Of a DNA stretch of 19,060 bases, positions 1 to 18,446 are shown piece by piece (position 1 is the stretch's first letter; the number at the start of each line of letters is the position of its first letter). The notes under the pieces were generated by a model that worked only from the letters and a program-made list of their open reading frames with translations, ran no database searches and was not told the origin of the DNA. The position numbers and the translations under genes were made by a program. The DNA is taken from NCBI GenBank assembly GCA_019693395.1, contig JAAMXP010005522.1, positions 1 through 19,060 on the forward strand, read 5' to 3'. Source of the DNA: Ettlia oleoabundans (Eukaryota > Chlorophyta > Chlorophyceae > Chlamydomonadales).

Positions 1-66
1 AGAGTTGACAGCTGGCACTGGGTGGTAGACTATCCACCAGCAGCGCCATAGGTGGCCAAGCCTTAC

Positions 67-9335
<9,269 letters not shown>

Positions 9336-9664
9336 GTTGGCTACTCCCTCCTATGTCCTGCAGGAGCGATCCATACACAGCATCATCGGTGGCAAGCGAA
9401 CGACTCAACAAGTAAGATGCAGGCAACCCCTCGGAGAAGGGCAGATGCAGCAACCCGTATGTTGGTGTAGCACGCAAGCGGCGGCAGGCACCCTCAGCAG
9501 GTGGGTGAAGCGGGTGCAGGAGTCCGATCGCTGTGGCGGCATTTCAGGCGGCTTGTGCAGCGCAACGGCAACAAGAAGCGGGTGCAAGCTGCGGACAAGC
9601 GGAGCGCGGTCTGTTGGCGATGAAGTCTGTCGTGCTACAAGGGCCCGGCCCGCCCCTCACCAAA

Positions 9665-9674
9665 CGTATATACG
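9665..9674. promoter_or_regulatory. TATA-like palindrome in the divergent region
   Basis: The 10-bp palindrome cgtatatacg contains TATATA and stands in GC-rich surroundings. It lies about 330 bp upstream of the alpha-COP start codon and about 80 bp upstream of the candidate first exon of the plus-strand gene. Being symmetrical, it could serve either direction. This is a pattern match only, with no known transcription start. Confidence 0.25.
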
Positions 9675-9751
9675 CTCCACGGTCCAATAACCACCGTAGG
9701 AGAGGTGGCCGCTGCCCTGGCCACGGGCGCTCGCTTGATCGGCCCAGCTAA

Positions 9752-9794
9752 ATGGCCGCGGGCGGGTTGGTGCAGTTCGTCCCAATCCCGTGCT
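9752..9794 (+). other. Candidate first coding exon of the Ala/Pro-rich gene
   Basis: An ATG (taaATGGCC context) opens 14 codons and one base before a consensus-like donor, gtaaga. Joined to the acceptor ...gcaagcag before 10333 it restores the frame and places a short leader (M-A-A-G-G-L-V-Q-F) ahead of the predicted membrane helix. The intron would be 538 nt, longer than any other in the window. The total coding length then comes to 1371 nt, divisible by three. Evidence is limited to frame and donor fit. Confidence 0.3.
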
Positions 9795-10332
9795 GTAAGA
9801 CAAACGCGATCACGGCGACAAGAGCCGCGAACGCAGTCCATCAAGCCAGGCCATCCTTTCCACCAGGCAGCGGGCGCGTCGGCAAGCTGGGCCGGCAGTT
9901 TCATTCAGACAACGAACTGGGCAGGAGGCTGCGCCTTAAATCTTCAAAGAGGGTGATCAAAAATATCGACATTCAAAAAAGGTACATCACACCAGTCACA
10001 TGTATATGCTTCTATCTTTCTGTGGGCGTGGCACAGCCGTTGCCAGCATTCCGCACGCCCCACCGCCAACGCCACAGAGAGCGCATCTTACAGGGGAAAT
10101 TAAGAACAGAGACTCAGAGAAGTCCGTGTTGATTTCACATACTGCTCACACCGTACATTGTTCAAAGATTGCTGCTGCAAGACTTTGCACAGCAGGACAG
10201 CCGCATGAAATGCCAGCGTCAATGTAAGGTGGAAAGTACTGCACCCAAAACATCGGCGACCGTGTTTATCTCCGTTCAAAATTCCACAATGACTCCTTCT
10301 GGCTTGCTTATAGCTGTATGAAGCGCAAGCAG

Positions 10333-11931
10333 GTGTGCCTCGAACTGCCGGGGCGCTGACTTTGCTCCTCCTCGTCGTCCACACGCTCACGACCATCTAC
10401 ATTGTGCTGCAGTTCCAGACGCCTTTGGTTGGCGGCAACCCCGTCACCATCACAGGCAAACCTGATGGGGCGCCAGCTGGAGCGCCGCCTGCAGTGCCAG
10501 CAGTCAGACGCCCTTTCAAGCTGCCCATGCTGCGCCCTACAGCTGCTAAGCTGGTACCAGTGTGCAAACAACTTGAGCCAGCCGATGCAGTGCAAGCTCC
10601 CACGTGCGCGCCGCTGCCGCTGGCCAGCCGAGCAGCCAGTGTAGCAGCACAGGACAGCAGCTGCGGCACAGAGGTCAGCAGCGATGCAGCGGCAGCACCC
10701 AAGCACAACAACATGGCCAAGGTCCCTGGGCTGCGGAAGAGGAAGACAGCTTCTGCAGGCCTAGCGCCACAGCAGGCGCCAGCACCCAAGCCTACTGCAG
10801 TTGGTGAGTCCGCGACTGACAAGGCTGGCGGGACAGGCCAAGTGGCGCCAGCACCCACAAACTGTGATGTGCCCACAGCCCCACCCAGCAAGGATGCGGC
10901 CACAGCAGGTGGCCATGCGATTTCGCCAGCACCTGCAGCAGCCAGAACGGCAGACCCAACTGCAGTGCCTGCTCAGGTTAGGGCAAAAGCAGGCTGGGTG
11001 GTGAAGCGTCTGCCGGCTGTCCCACCAGAAAGCCTGCCAGCACCAGCACCTGCCGCCAGCTGGCAGCCTGCCATTCAGATGCTGAGTAAGTGAGCAGCAT
11101 ATTGAGGCACGTTACTTCTCTGCTTGGGCCTGTCTGTGAATCGCCGGATAAAAATGAAGTTTGCAGTGGCCATCACAACATGAGTTCTGCTGAAGCTGCT
11201 GTCCATGCAGGCAACCTCCCAGTTTTGCCGGTACCACATGAGGCTCTCGTCTCGCTCTGCCACCCTGCGCTGGGCAATCTGGCAGAAGTTGTGCGCAGCC
11301 TGGAGAATGAGGTGCAGGCCAGCCCGGTGGGGTGCATAGCACACGCTGATGGTGGCGGCTGTGCGTCCGGTTTGGCGGCGAGCCAATTGGTGAGCGGCCC
11401 AGATGAATACAGTGGGGATCGCGAGAAGAGCGAGATTGCTGTATTGCCCAAAACATTCACATCTTTATGTGAATCAATGTACAGAATTGTTGTCTTTGAA
11501 CAATAAGTGCTGTTCTCACCCTCCTGCTCATGTAGGTGCTGGCAATGGCACTGGCGCAGCATCCCATCCCGGCAGCTGACGGCAAAGGCAGGAGCTGCTG
11601 GGTGCTGAGGGGAGCGCACCAGCCGCCGAAGAAAGTGCACATAGCCAGCGCTTTGCGCCTGCCAGCTGCAGCAATGACCCCTGGTGGCCCAGCAGCAGCT
11701 CGCCGCCAGCCACAGCAGCCAGTCCCCTGCCTAGTGGCCCCAACCGCTCCACCAGCAGCTGGCAAGGTCGGTGCTGCGCGCACAGCAGCTGCAAAAGCTC
11801 CTGCAGCAGCTGGGGCCAGCCCCAGCTTTCCCACGCCGCCTCCTGTGGATGAGGTCAGCGTGCGGCGCCAGCTGGTGGAGGGGCACCGCATCCCACTCTC
11901 CTACCTGCGATCCCTGCTCTTTGCCGCTTGA
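10333..11931 (+). CDS. Unrecognised Ala/Pro-rich protein with an N-terminal membrane helix (3 exons)
   Basis: I do not recognise this gene. The best model joins 10333-11085, 11211-11389 and 11536-11931. Donors are gtaagt and gtgagc, acceptors are gtccatgcag and ctcatgtag, both junctions keep frame, and the gene ends at TGA 11929-11931. The first exon has no ATG before 10713, so the start either lies in an upstream exon (see 9752-9794) or is M at 10713. Visible traits: a hydrophobic stretch near the N-terminus (LTLLLLVVHTLTTIYIVL) that could be a signal anchor; a long low-complexity Ala/Pro region with APAP-type motifs and one basic patch (LRKRK); a helical middle segment (LGNLAEVVRSLENEV); and a C-terminal segment (VRRQLVEGHRIPLSYLRSLL) that looks folded. 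Codon use (AAG, CTG, CAG, GCA) is like the neighbouring genes. It diverges from alpha-COP and converges on the Psb27-like gene. Confidence 0.55.
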
Positions 11932-12127
11932 CAATGCCACCAGATAACGCAACAACTTGCATTGCAATTCACAATCAAGAATCAAACAACATCGACTCAT
12001 GCCTTGTACTGCACACAGATTGAAAAGCAAGATCAGTGCAAACAATAGGGAAAACAATGCAGGATGGTGTCAAAGCCTAGCGAGCTGTCTTGGAAGAAAC
12101 AGTGCCACTTGGGACATCCGTTGAGCT
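11932..12127. other. Convergent 3' region between the Ala/Pro-rich gene and the Psb27-like gene
   Basis: Only about 196 bp separate the two stop codons, so the 3' UTRs must be short or overlap. The stretch is more AT-rich than its flanks. I see no TGTAA, the usual green algal poly(A) signal, on either strand here. No gene is apparent. Confidence 0.6.
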
Positions 12128-13908
12128 TCACTTCCCCTCTGCCAGCAACGCGCGGCCTGCCTGCACATCATCCACTAGCTTCTGCAGCTTGCTCCGAGGT
12201 AGCGGCGCCAGCCTGCAGGGCATCAGACGGGGGACCAGATGCTGGTGCAGGTCACAGGCTGAACGCAGCAGCCAGGGGAGCAGCACAGTATGCAAACAGC
12301 TGGTCCAGTTGCAGAACAGCACTGATTGACAATACACTGCACACCATGCTATTGCTGACTCCTGCTATTGCTGGCAGCATGAAATAAAAATTTACAACAT
12401 ACAGCTGCAAAGCCAGGGGTAAATGAAAACCCCACTCTCACCCGTTGGAGGCAAAGTGGCCAGAGATAGCATCAATTACAACATACACCTTGCGCGCAGA
12501 CACCGTGCGTGCTGAGCCGCCGCGTGCATATCTGCGCAGGCGCAGAAGAGGGGATGGTAGCGGTCGGCGGCAGCCAGCTGATGCCATCTTGCTGATGGCA
12601 GCGCTGAGCCAGTTCAGCAGCCAAGCATAAGGAATTGGATGCGTGGTAGACACATAGCACAGCACAGGGCATGACAAATTTCTTGACCCAGGCAGCCACA
12701 AAGAGATTGCCGCTTGCGACACAGCCCTACTTAAACACTAGCCACCCTGTTCTCACCTGCTGACCCAGGTGGGGAACTCAGCTTTCAGCTCCTTGATCAG
12801 CTGCATGTAGAAGGCAGGGCAGGGATGGATTTACAACAGTTGGGCTAGGAAGTGGTGGTGACGCACAGGAATGGAGGGGAAGACTTGGCGTCCGCAACCG
12901 TGCATCCCCGAACCACAATGGTGCAGTACAATGAAGCGTACCTGCAGGCGCTGTGGGTTGCCTGGATCTGAGTTGAGCTCAGCAAATGCAAGCACCTTAT
13001 CGGTCAATGCAAGCGTGTCTTGACTGCAGAGCCAGGCAGCGGCAAGCTGGCATGAGTTGGCAAGACCAGCAGGTTGAGATGGGCAGACCGCACTGGCTGC
13101 CGAAGGGTGCACCGCGCAGCTGCCCCTTGCCACTTGTCCATGCTTCGGCTGCCATGGTGCACCTGTACTTGTCGCCCATGGCGGCCACTGACACTTTATT
13201 GCCGGGTCGTATGTCCCCTTTATCGCCGCTCACAGTGCTGTCGTATGAATTGAGGTTTTCACGGTCGCGCCTGCAAAGCGCGGCAGCAGTAATGATGAGT
13301 GAGCCATACTTGCTACTAGTAGATTTAGTGATGCAGCCAGCAGCTCCAACGTACAACTGCAAACAATCATACGCCAACCCAATTCGGATGACCCAGATGT
13401 CACATCCACCCCAAGGAGGGCAGTAGGGTGCTGACATGGCTCTGCTGACAGTGAGCAGTGTAGGATGCTGACTGTGTGACAGCATGACTGGCGACTCACG
13501 CAAGGATTTGCTGCCGGCACTCGGTGCCCGCCTCTCCGAGCTCGCAAGAGCCAATGGCACTGCTGACACCATCCCATCGCCCCACAGAGGCTGCAGATAG
13601 TGGGAATGGACCATGACACGAGTGTGTGTAGCCAGTAGCACTTTGCAGAGGCGTTGCAGCCTGCAGGTGGCGTGCGGTATGACTCAGGGAGGTGGCGGCG
13701 GCGCAGGCGCCCCAGGACTGGACGCACCTTGAGCTGGCGCAGCCGATGCGGCGAGCAGAGCCAATCCACGAGCCAGCAGGCTGCGCCTGGCAGTCTGCTG
13801 AGGCTCGGCTGCTGCGCTGCAGGTCACCACCCGAGGCCGGCTGCTGCCCCGGCCAGCCACGAAGGGCTGAGATTGTAGAAGACACTTAGCGCTGGCAGCA
13901 CTCGCCAT
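12128..13908 (-). CDS. Psb27-family photosystem II assembly protein, thylakoid lumen (7 exons, 226 aa)
   Basis: Psb27 proteins bind assembling or damaged photosystem II at the lumenal side. Exons: 13908-13728, 13590-13500, 13270-13163, 13023-12942, 12800-12757, 12531-12442, 12212-12128. All phases agree and total 681 nt including the stop. Residues 1-40 resemble a chloroplast transit peptide. R41-R42 precede a hydrophobic stretch (44-57) and an A-Q-A cleavage site at 59-61, a thylakoid transfer signal probably using the twin-arginine route. The mature part starts with a segment holding C76 and C85 (CELGEAGTEC), then the Psb27 core: KYSQDTLALTDKV, LKAEFPTWVSRYARG, VVIDAISGHFASNG and PLPRSKLQKLVDD, ending ALLAEGK. 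These match the family landmarks D-T, W-V-x-x-Y-R, ALNALAGHYxSxG and the C-terminal K/R helix. The long N-terminal extension suggests the plant Psb27-H2/LPA19 type, linked to D1 C-terminal processing, but the subtype is inferred. Confidence 0.85.
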
Positions 13909-14335
13909 TTAGCGCGTTCTATGTGGTTGGCGAGGTGGCGGATGTCAGTGAGGCAGTGTCGGGGCCCACAAGTGCAATCCTTAGGTAATAGATGACATGC
14001 AGCGGGGTAAATCGTTCGATCGGAGAGACGCAATGAAAGGGAGGCAGTGTTTAGTACCGTCTGCCTGGCGGCGTACTTCAGCTGCCGCCAGCGGCCCCGA
14101 CTTGCTGCCATTGCCTCCGCAGTCACTACAGAGATTGGGCACCTGGTGCATCACAACAACCTGCTAGTTGCCATTACATTGGATTGCATCCGCAGGACAC
14201 CATGCTCAGCAGCCAAACTGTGCATACATATGCAAGGCCAGTCAGAGCAGTCGGGCGAACAATGGCTGTCTTTGTCAGAATCTTTGTTGCACTTTTGAAG
14301 CCTTCCAAGGCGCATTCTCCCATGATCCCTGAAGG
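13909..14335 (-). other. Intergenic region: DDI1 3' UTR and Psb27-like promoter
   Basis: This 427-bp gap lies between the DDI1 stop codon and the Psb27-like start codon, both genes reading leftward. It should contain the DDI1 3' UTR and the promoter and 5' UTR of the Psb27-like gene. Open frames such as minus 13824-14126 show no family features. The only motif I can point to is the TGTAA listed separately. Confidence 0.6.
14174..14178 (-). terminator. TGTAA, possible poly(A) signal of DDI1
   Basis: On the minus strand the sequence reads TGTAA, the pentamer commonly used as a poly(A) signal in green algae. It lies about 160 nt past the DDI1 stop codon, a plausible 3' UTR length. A pentamer can occur by chance, so this is suggestive only. 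Confidence 0.4.
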
Positions 14336-17300
14336 TCAGAAGGCGCCAAACAGGAGGCTGGCTGCCAGCTCTTCATTGCCCCCTGTGCTGCGAAGCGCCT
14401 GGAGGCACTGCTCCCGGCTGAACCCAAGCGCCAGCAGCCGCTGCACCTTCTCCTCCCACCCTGCTGGGATGCCGCCGCCGCCGCTGCCGCCAGTCGGTGC
14501 CGCTGCTGCAGGTGCAGGCGCACCGCCTGCCGCTGGAGGAGCTGCTGCTGCGGATGCTGGTGCTGGACCTGGTGGCGGTGGAACTGGGCTCAAGCAGGGG
14601 GCAGGCAGGGATGGGACATGTCAACCAGCAAAAAAAACAGCAGCCGCCACCTGTTATGGCAGCCAACAGCGCTGTACTGGCTGGGCCAAGACAAGTGCTA
14701 TGAGATAGATTGGTCAAAGCTGGCAGTGGCACACGTCCGCCACTGCCCCGCAACATTGAAAATGCAGCCCAAGCTGCTGCCAGCCCCTCTTGCTTTCGCC
14801 CCATTCACCTGCACCTGCTGCCGTTCCAGAGGGGACGATTCCTCCCTCCCCACCACCAGCACCAGGACCACCAGCTCCGACCCCAAGCGGGTTGTGCCGG
14901 GCGGGGATCTCGTGCTCAGGAAGGAAGGGCAGCGCGTCACCGGTGGACCCAAAGCGCAGCACATTGTCCTTCAAGTCGATAGAGCACTGCAGGAGAGATG
15001 CCAAGGGTTAGGTTTATTTTGGGTATGGACCTTCCTGGCTACCCGCGTTGATTTCACGGGTAACTCACAAATTGGGCATGGCCAGAGTTGCTGCCGTACA
15101 CGCCATGATCAACATACAAGTCCAACAGGCTGCTCGAATGTTTAGCAAAGGCATTAGCACCGATGTGGCACATTGCATGAACCTTCCGCAACACAGCACA
15201 GTCTGACCCCGTCCGCCACGGTTGCTTACCTGGTGCCGCTTGAGATTCTACAAGCAGGGATACACAGCCAAGGGGCAGGGTGGCAGGCAACTTAGGTCGG
15301 TTTTGCAGCTCAGCAGTGCCCAGGCTGCTGCGGGGTCGATATACCAAGCTGGGTCACTGCAGACCCCATGAGCGCCTGACCCCAACCCATCCCCTCCCAT
15401 CTTGCCCCACCAATACAAACGAAGAACCCATAAATGCACTGCGTAAACGCACATCTAGTCCGAAGAGGAACTCCATTCCATCCTGGTCCAATACAGTGAT
15501 CGAGACGGGGAAGAAATGTGCCCCAGCCTTCACCTGAACCATGTGGATGCGGCCTGCAGACGAAAGGGGAAAGCACGTGGGTTGCAGGAGGGGTGCCGTG
15601 CAGATGCAGGGTAAGGGCAAATTGGGGGGCACTGGAGCGCCATTTGGGGCGCTTTGCAACGGGATCTGTCACTCTCACAATAGCGCCACACGGGGTGCTT
15701 TGCAACGGCATCTGTCAGTCTCACAACGCAAGGCAGACCATAACTTATATAAGATGGTGGTAACAGCAAGTTGAAGCGCCTGCACCCTCAGTCCTCACCC
15801 CCTTGAATCTCACCAATGCAACCAAGTAACTGCTGGTGAAGTTGACCCACAAAACGCTGAAGATAAACTCTGGTCAGCAAAGCAACTAGCAGGCTTACGT
15901 CACGCATGCCAGCCCCTCCCTCCCTCACTCAAGCCTTTGTGCCTCACCTAGGATCTTGGCTGAGCCCACACCCACCGCCATGCCCTGCCAGCGCCTGTCC
16001 ATGAGCCGCAGCAGGTTGCAGCGCTCGGCACAGGAGCGGCTCATGATGGTCATCTGTGTGTGGGGAGGGGAGTGGATAGTTTGCTGGGTTGTGCGTGAAG
16101 CAGGAGGCTGCCATCTAGCCCGGCATCGCGTGTACCAGGTCAGCCAGCATGCCTCACAGGGTTTGCAGGGCAGGGTTCGTAACCACAACCTTGCTGCGGA
16201 GCCAGGCCGCTCTCCGACATCTGGCCATTAGCAAATCCCCATAGCAATAAGAAAATAGTTGCAAAGGACTTTGCGGAATCCCTTGGTCCCATCTGCTCAC
16301 CTGCGCTCCACTGTCGATGAAAGCCTTGAAGGGGTAACCATTGACCTCCATGTTGACATAGCTGTGCCATTAGGTGGGGTGGGCAGTGGAAATAAGAAGG
16401 TAACGTGGAGCAAATGTCAGGCAGGCATGTGCGGCTTGTACACACACACGTGCATGCCTAGCTCAGCTGGAAAGAAACACAGCCAGTCAAAACTGCCAGT
16501 CAAAGTTGTGCGACCTGCCATCTGCAAGCATCCCTGCAACGAGGCACATTGAATATGGAAGTGTTCCCCACAAGCCGGATTCAGGTTGCTTATTGCTGGA
16601 AGGTACCACTTTGAGAGGTACCAACAGCAGGAGCATGCACAGATGGCAACCACGCTGCTCAGCCACTCACAGCATGCAGACCGATGCAAAGGCCTCTGGG
16701 TTGTACTCCACAGCCTTTTCAAAATTCTCTGCCACGTTCTGTGACTCAATGGCCTCCATCAGCCGCCGCTGCAGGGCAAAGTGGAACACCCTTGCTGAGG
16801 AAAACCTTGATTAACTTAATTGCTTAGGTGGCAAGGTGGATGGCCTCCATCAGCCGCCGCTGCAGGAAAGTGAAAAGCATAGGTGGCAAAGGGAGGGTGC
16901 CAAGGGCCGGTATCAGGCTGGGGCCGGGTGCTGACAGGCATGCATGCGATCAAGTACACCACCAGTTGGAATATAAGCGTCACACGGCTCACAACTCAAG
17001 AATACTCTGCTCTCCTGCCAATTTATTGGCGTCTAGATATGGCAGAGCAGCAATGGTCCACTGCCCCGGAGTGCACTGGCAGAGCAGCACCCACACCCAC
17101 CTGTTGACAAAGCAGCACCCACACCCACCTGTTGACAAAGCAGCACCCACACCCAACTGTTGATGGAGCAGCACCCACACCCACCTGCACCTCCGGGTTG
17201 AAGGGGTCCTCGTCCGCCAACCTTCGAAAACGTCGCTCCTCCTCCTCAGCCTGCCGCTTGGCAGCACTCATTCGCCGCAGCTCATCCTGCGGTGCAACAG

Positions 17301-18389
17301 AAGGACAAACAGTAACAATGTGTCAACAAACTTTGAGACGTATACGAATTTGAGACGCATACGAGTTTAACAGGGAGAAAGATACACGACTGGCATAGTG
17401 AGACATTAGGGTTGTCTTGGATTACATTCTACCTTAGATATATCTAAGACCGATTGCCTAGGGCACAATGATGCATGGGGCTGGCTACACAAGTGGCTTT
17501 CTCTTGGCATGCGCATGCATCGCAAGGCTGGCAAAGGCCGCTGAGACCCAACAACACCCAGGGAAGAGCAGAGCAGCTAGTGCCACATTTGCCCTCAGGT
17601 ACCATGCCAGCCACCATTACTTTGCATTCCCATCTTTGCTTTCGCGCCGCAGGCCGGAAATCCACCCCTTAAACCCCACAAGGACCTAAACCAGTCCTCA
17701 CCTGCATCTTGGCAACATCTCCCGCTCGAACAGCATCCCCAAGTGCTTGCGGCAGGCCTTCCAGCTGGGCTGGATTGCCCGCCAGCATCTGTATCAGCAG
17801 CTCAGGGTTGACGGCGCTGCCATCAGCGTTCAAGGCGGCGGGGTTGCCGGCAGCCTGCTGCTGCCTAGGTGCCATGGCGGCGGCGCCACCTGGCGCTGCG
17901 GCAGGTGCGGCGGCACGCCGCTGCAGGATGAGCAGGTCGTTGGGCTGCAGCCCCAGGGAGCCCAGACTTCTGCAAGGTACATGGCATGAAGCAAGTCGTA
18001 AGGGAAGCAAAACAACCAAGAAGAGATGCAACAAAAAGCCTGCCAAAGTTGCATACAACTGAACCGAACTACACCGCCAAGGCGGGGACCCTTCTCAGCC
18101 TGCCGCTTCAGCACTGCTCACCCGCTGGCAGCAAGCTCGCGTCCATTGTGGATCAGGCGTTGCTGGGCGGCAGGGTAGCCGGTCTCGGCTTCTAACACAG
18201 CTTTGAGTGTCTCGACGCCGTCGTTGGCGTCTAGCTGCAGAGCGTTGCGAGAGTGTTCGGTTGCGAGGGCGACCTCACGGTCTCAGATGACGTGACAAGA
18301 CAGCCTGCGGCATTCCGAGTTCCGCATAGCGCGCCACTCACATCGACTGTAACGATCGAGTCGCTGTCGGTGGTGATCGTCAACAGCAT
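14336..18389 (-). CDS. DDI1: DDI1-like ubiquitin shuttle / aspartic protease (11 exons, 444 aa)
   Basis: DDI1 proteins carry ubiquitylated cargo to the proteasome and contain a retropepsin-like protease acting as a dimer. Exons: 18389-18342, 18234-18122, 17969-17702, 17286-17185, 16768-16671, 16361-16301, 16053-15948, 15553-15453, 15247-15230, 14986-14815, 14583-14336. Phases agree throughout and total 1335 nt. The ubiquitin-like domain is at about 1-75 ([16 protein letters not shown], then [20 protein letters not shown]). Next come an Ala-rich link, [16 protein letters not shown] (a Sti1-like helical patch) and a charged helical domain at about 144-209. The protease domain (about 210-330) has catalytic D226 in F-I-D-S-G-A-Q, then [24 protein letters not shown] and [13 protein letters not shown]. 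After a Gly/Pro/Ala linker, a UBA domain closes the protein (about 401-444: [20 protein letters not shown]). Both ubiquitin modules and the catalytic Asp are present, so a full-function enzyme is expected. This is a cellular gene, not a retroelement. Confidence 0.95.
15230..15247 (-). other. DDI1: 18-nt microexon 9 of DDI1
   Basis: Acceptor ccctgcttgtag and donor gtaagcaa enclose 18 nt encoding N-L-K-R-H-Q. These residues fill exactly the gap between E-F-L-F-G-L-D (end of exon 8) and C-S-I-D-L-K-D (start of exon 10), where DDI proteins usually have M-L-K/R-R-H-Q. Both flanking junctions are phase 0, so skipping it would remove six residues from the protease fold without changing the frame. 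Confidence 0.88.
15637..15728. repeat. Two tandem imperfect 46-bp repeats in DDI1 intron 7
   Basis: Units at 15637-15682 and 15683-15728 share gcgcca at the start, then gctttgcaacgg, atctgtca and tctcacaa, with a handful of substitutions. They lie in the intron between the exons at 16053-15948 and 15553-15453, just upstream of the exon 8 acceptor in transcript direction. They look like a recent local duplication. Confidence 0.85.
16751..16866. repeat. Partial duplicate of the DDI1 exon 5 start and its splice acceptor
   Basis: The 25 bp at 16751-16775 recur exactly at 16842-16866, and both copies are followed by a short aaagtg-containing segment. On the minus strand the copied unit is the acceptor (ctgcag) plus the first codons of exon 5 (R-R-L-M-E-A-I). 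The true exon is the left copy. The right copy, 91 bp upstream in transcript direction and inside intron 4, diverges after these codons and soon meets an in-frame stop (H-L-A-T-stop). Confidence 0.85.
17084..17187. repeat. 28-bp tandem array (about 3.7 copies) duplicating the DDI1 intron 4 donor
   Basis: Units start at 17084, 17112, 17140 and 17168 with the pattern gcagcacccacacccacctg followed by ttgacaaa or ttgatgga; the last unit runs into exon 4. On the minus strand each unit carries CAG|gtgggtgtggg, the donor used by exon 4 (boundary 17185/17184). The copy at 17140 has a base change that turns its gt into tt; the copies at 17112 and 17084 are intact. Confidence 0.9.
17332..17365. repeat. 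Two tandem 17-bp repeats in DDI1 intron 3
   Basis: Tttgagacgtatacgaa at 17332-17348 is followed directly by tttgagacgcatacgag at 17349-17365, differing at two positions. They lie in the 415-nt intron between DDI1 exons 3 and 4. No function is apparent. Confidence 0.8.
17433..17448. repeat. Perfect 16-bp palindrome in DDI1 intron 3
   Basis: Cttagatatatctaag is identical to its own reverse complement. It lies in the same intron as the 17-bp repeats and has no spacer, so it would not make a stable hairpin loop. A protein-binding site or chance are both possible. Confidence 0.6.
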
Positions 18390-18446
18390 GCTGCACACGT
18401 TGGAAGATGCGTGTTTATTGAGGTGGGCCGCCACAGCTAAGGAGTT

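Larger units (their letters stand above)
9336..10332. other. Divergent intergenic / 5' leader region between alpha-COP and the Ala/Pro-rich gene
   Basis: This stretch of almost 1 kb lies between the alpha-COP start codon (read leftward) and the first well-supported exon of the plus-strand gene. It should hold the alpha-COP 5' UTR and promoter and the leader or first exon of the neighbour. Open frames here, such as minus 9635-9904 and plus 9752-10132, show no recognisable protein family. Apart from the weak promoter-like site and the candidate exon listed separately, nothing more can be supported. Confidence 0.5.

Noticed and set aside
1..66. Start of the next alpha-COP exon near position 1-13
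   Set aside because: An acceptor-like ccag occurs on the minus strand close to the window edge, but the few residues that could follow (R-C-Q-L) do not clearly match the family, so no exon is called.
10397..10903. Minus-strand open frame of 168 codons antisense to the Ala/Pro-rich gene
   Set aside because: GC-rich Ala/Pro codons on the plus strand tend to leave the complementary frame open. The plus frame links in phase to two further exons, while this one links to nothing.
12997..13641. Minus-strand open frame of 214 codons as a single-exon gene
   Set aside because: Only the part from 13270 to 13163 matches the Psb27-like model. The rest reads through introns with clear acceptor and donor sites.
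15453..16361. Retroviral-type protease as part of an integrated retroelement
   Set aside because: The D-S-G-A-Q protease is flanked in the same gene by ubiquitin-like and UBA domains and is cut by many introns. There is no reverse transcriptase, integrase or LTR, so it is the cellular DDI1 gene.
17084..17187. 28-bp repeats as a CRISPR array
   Set aside because: The units are directly adjacent with no unique spacers, lie inside a eukaryotic intron and contain the exon donor.
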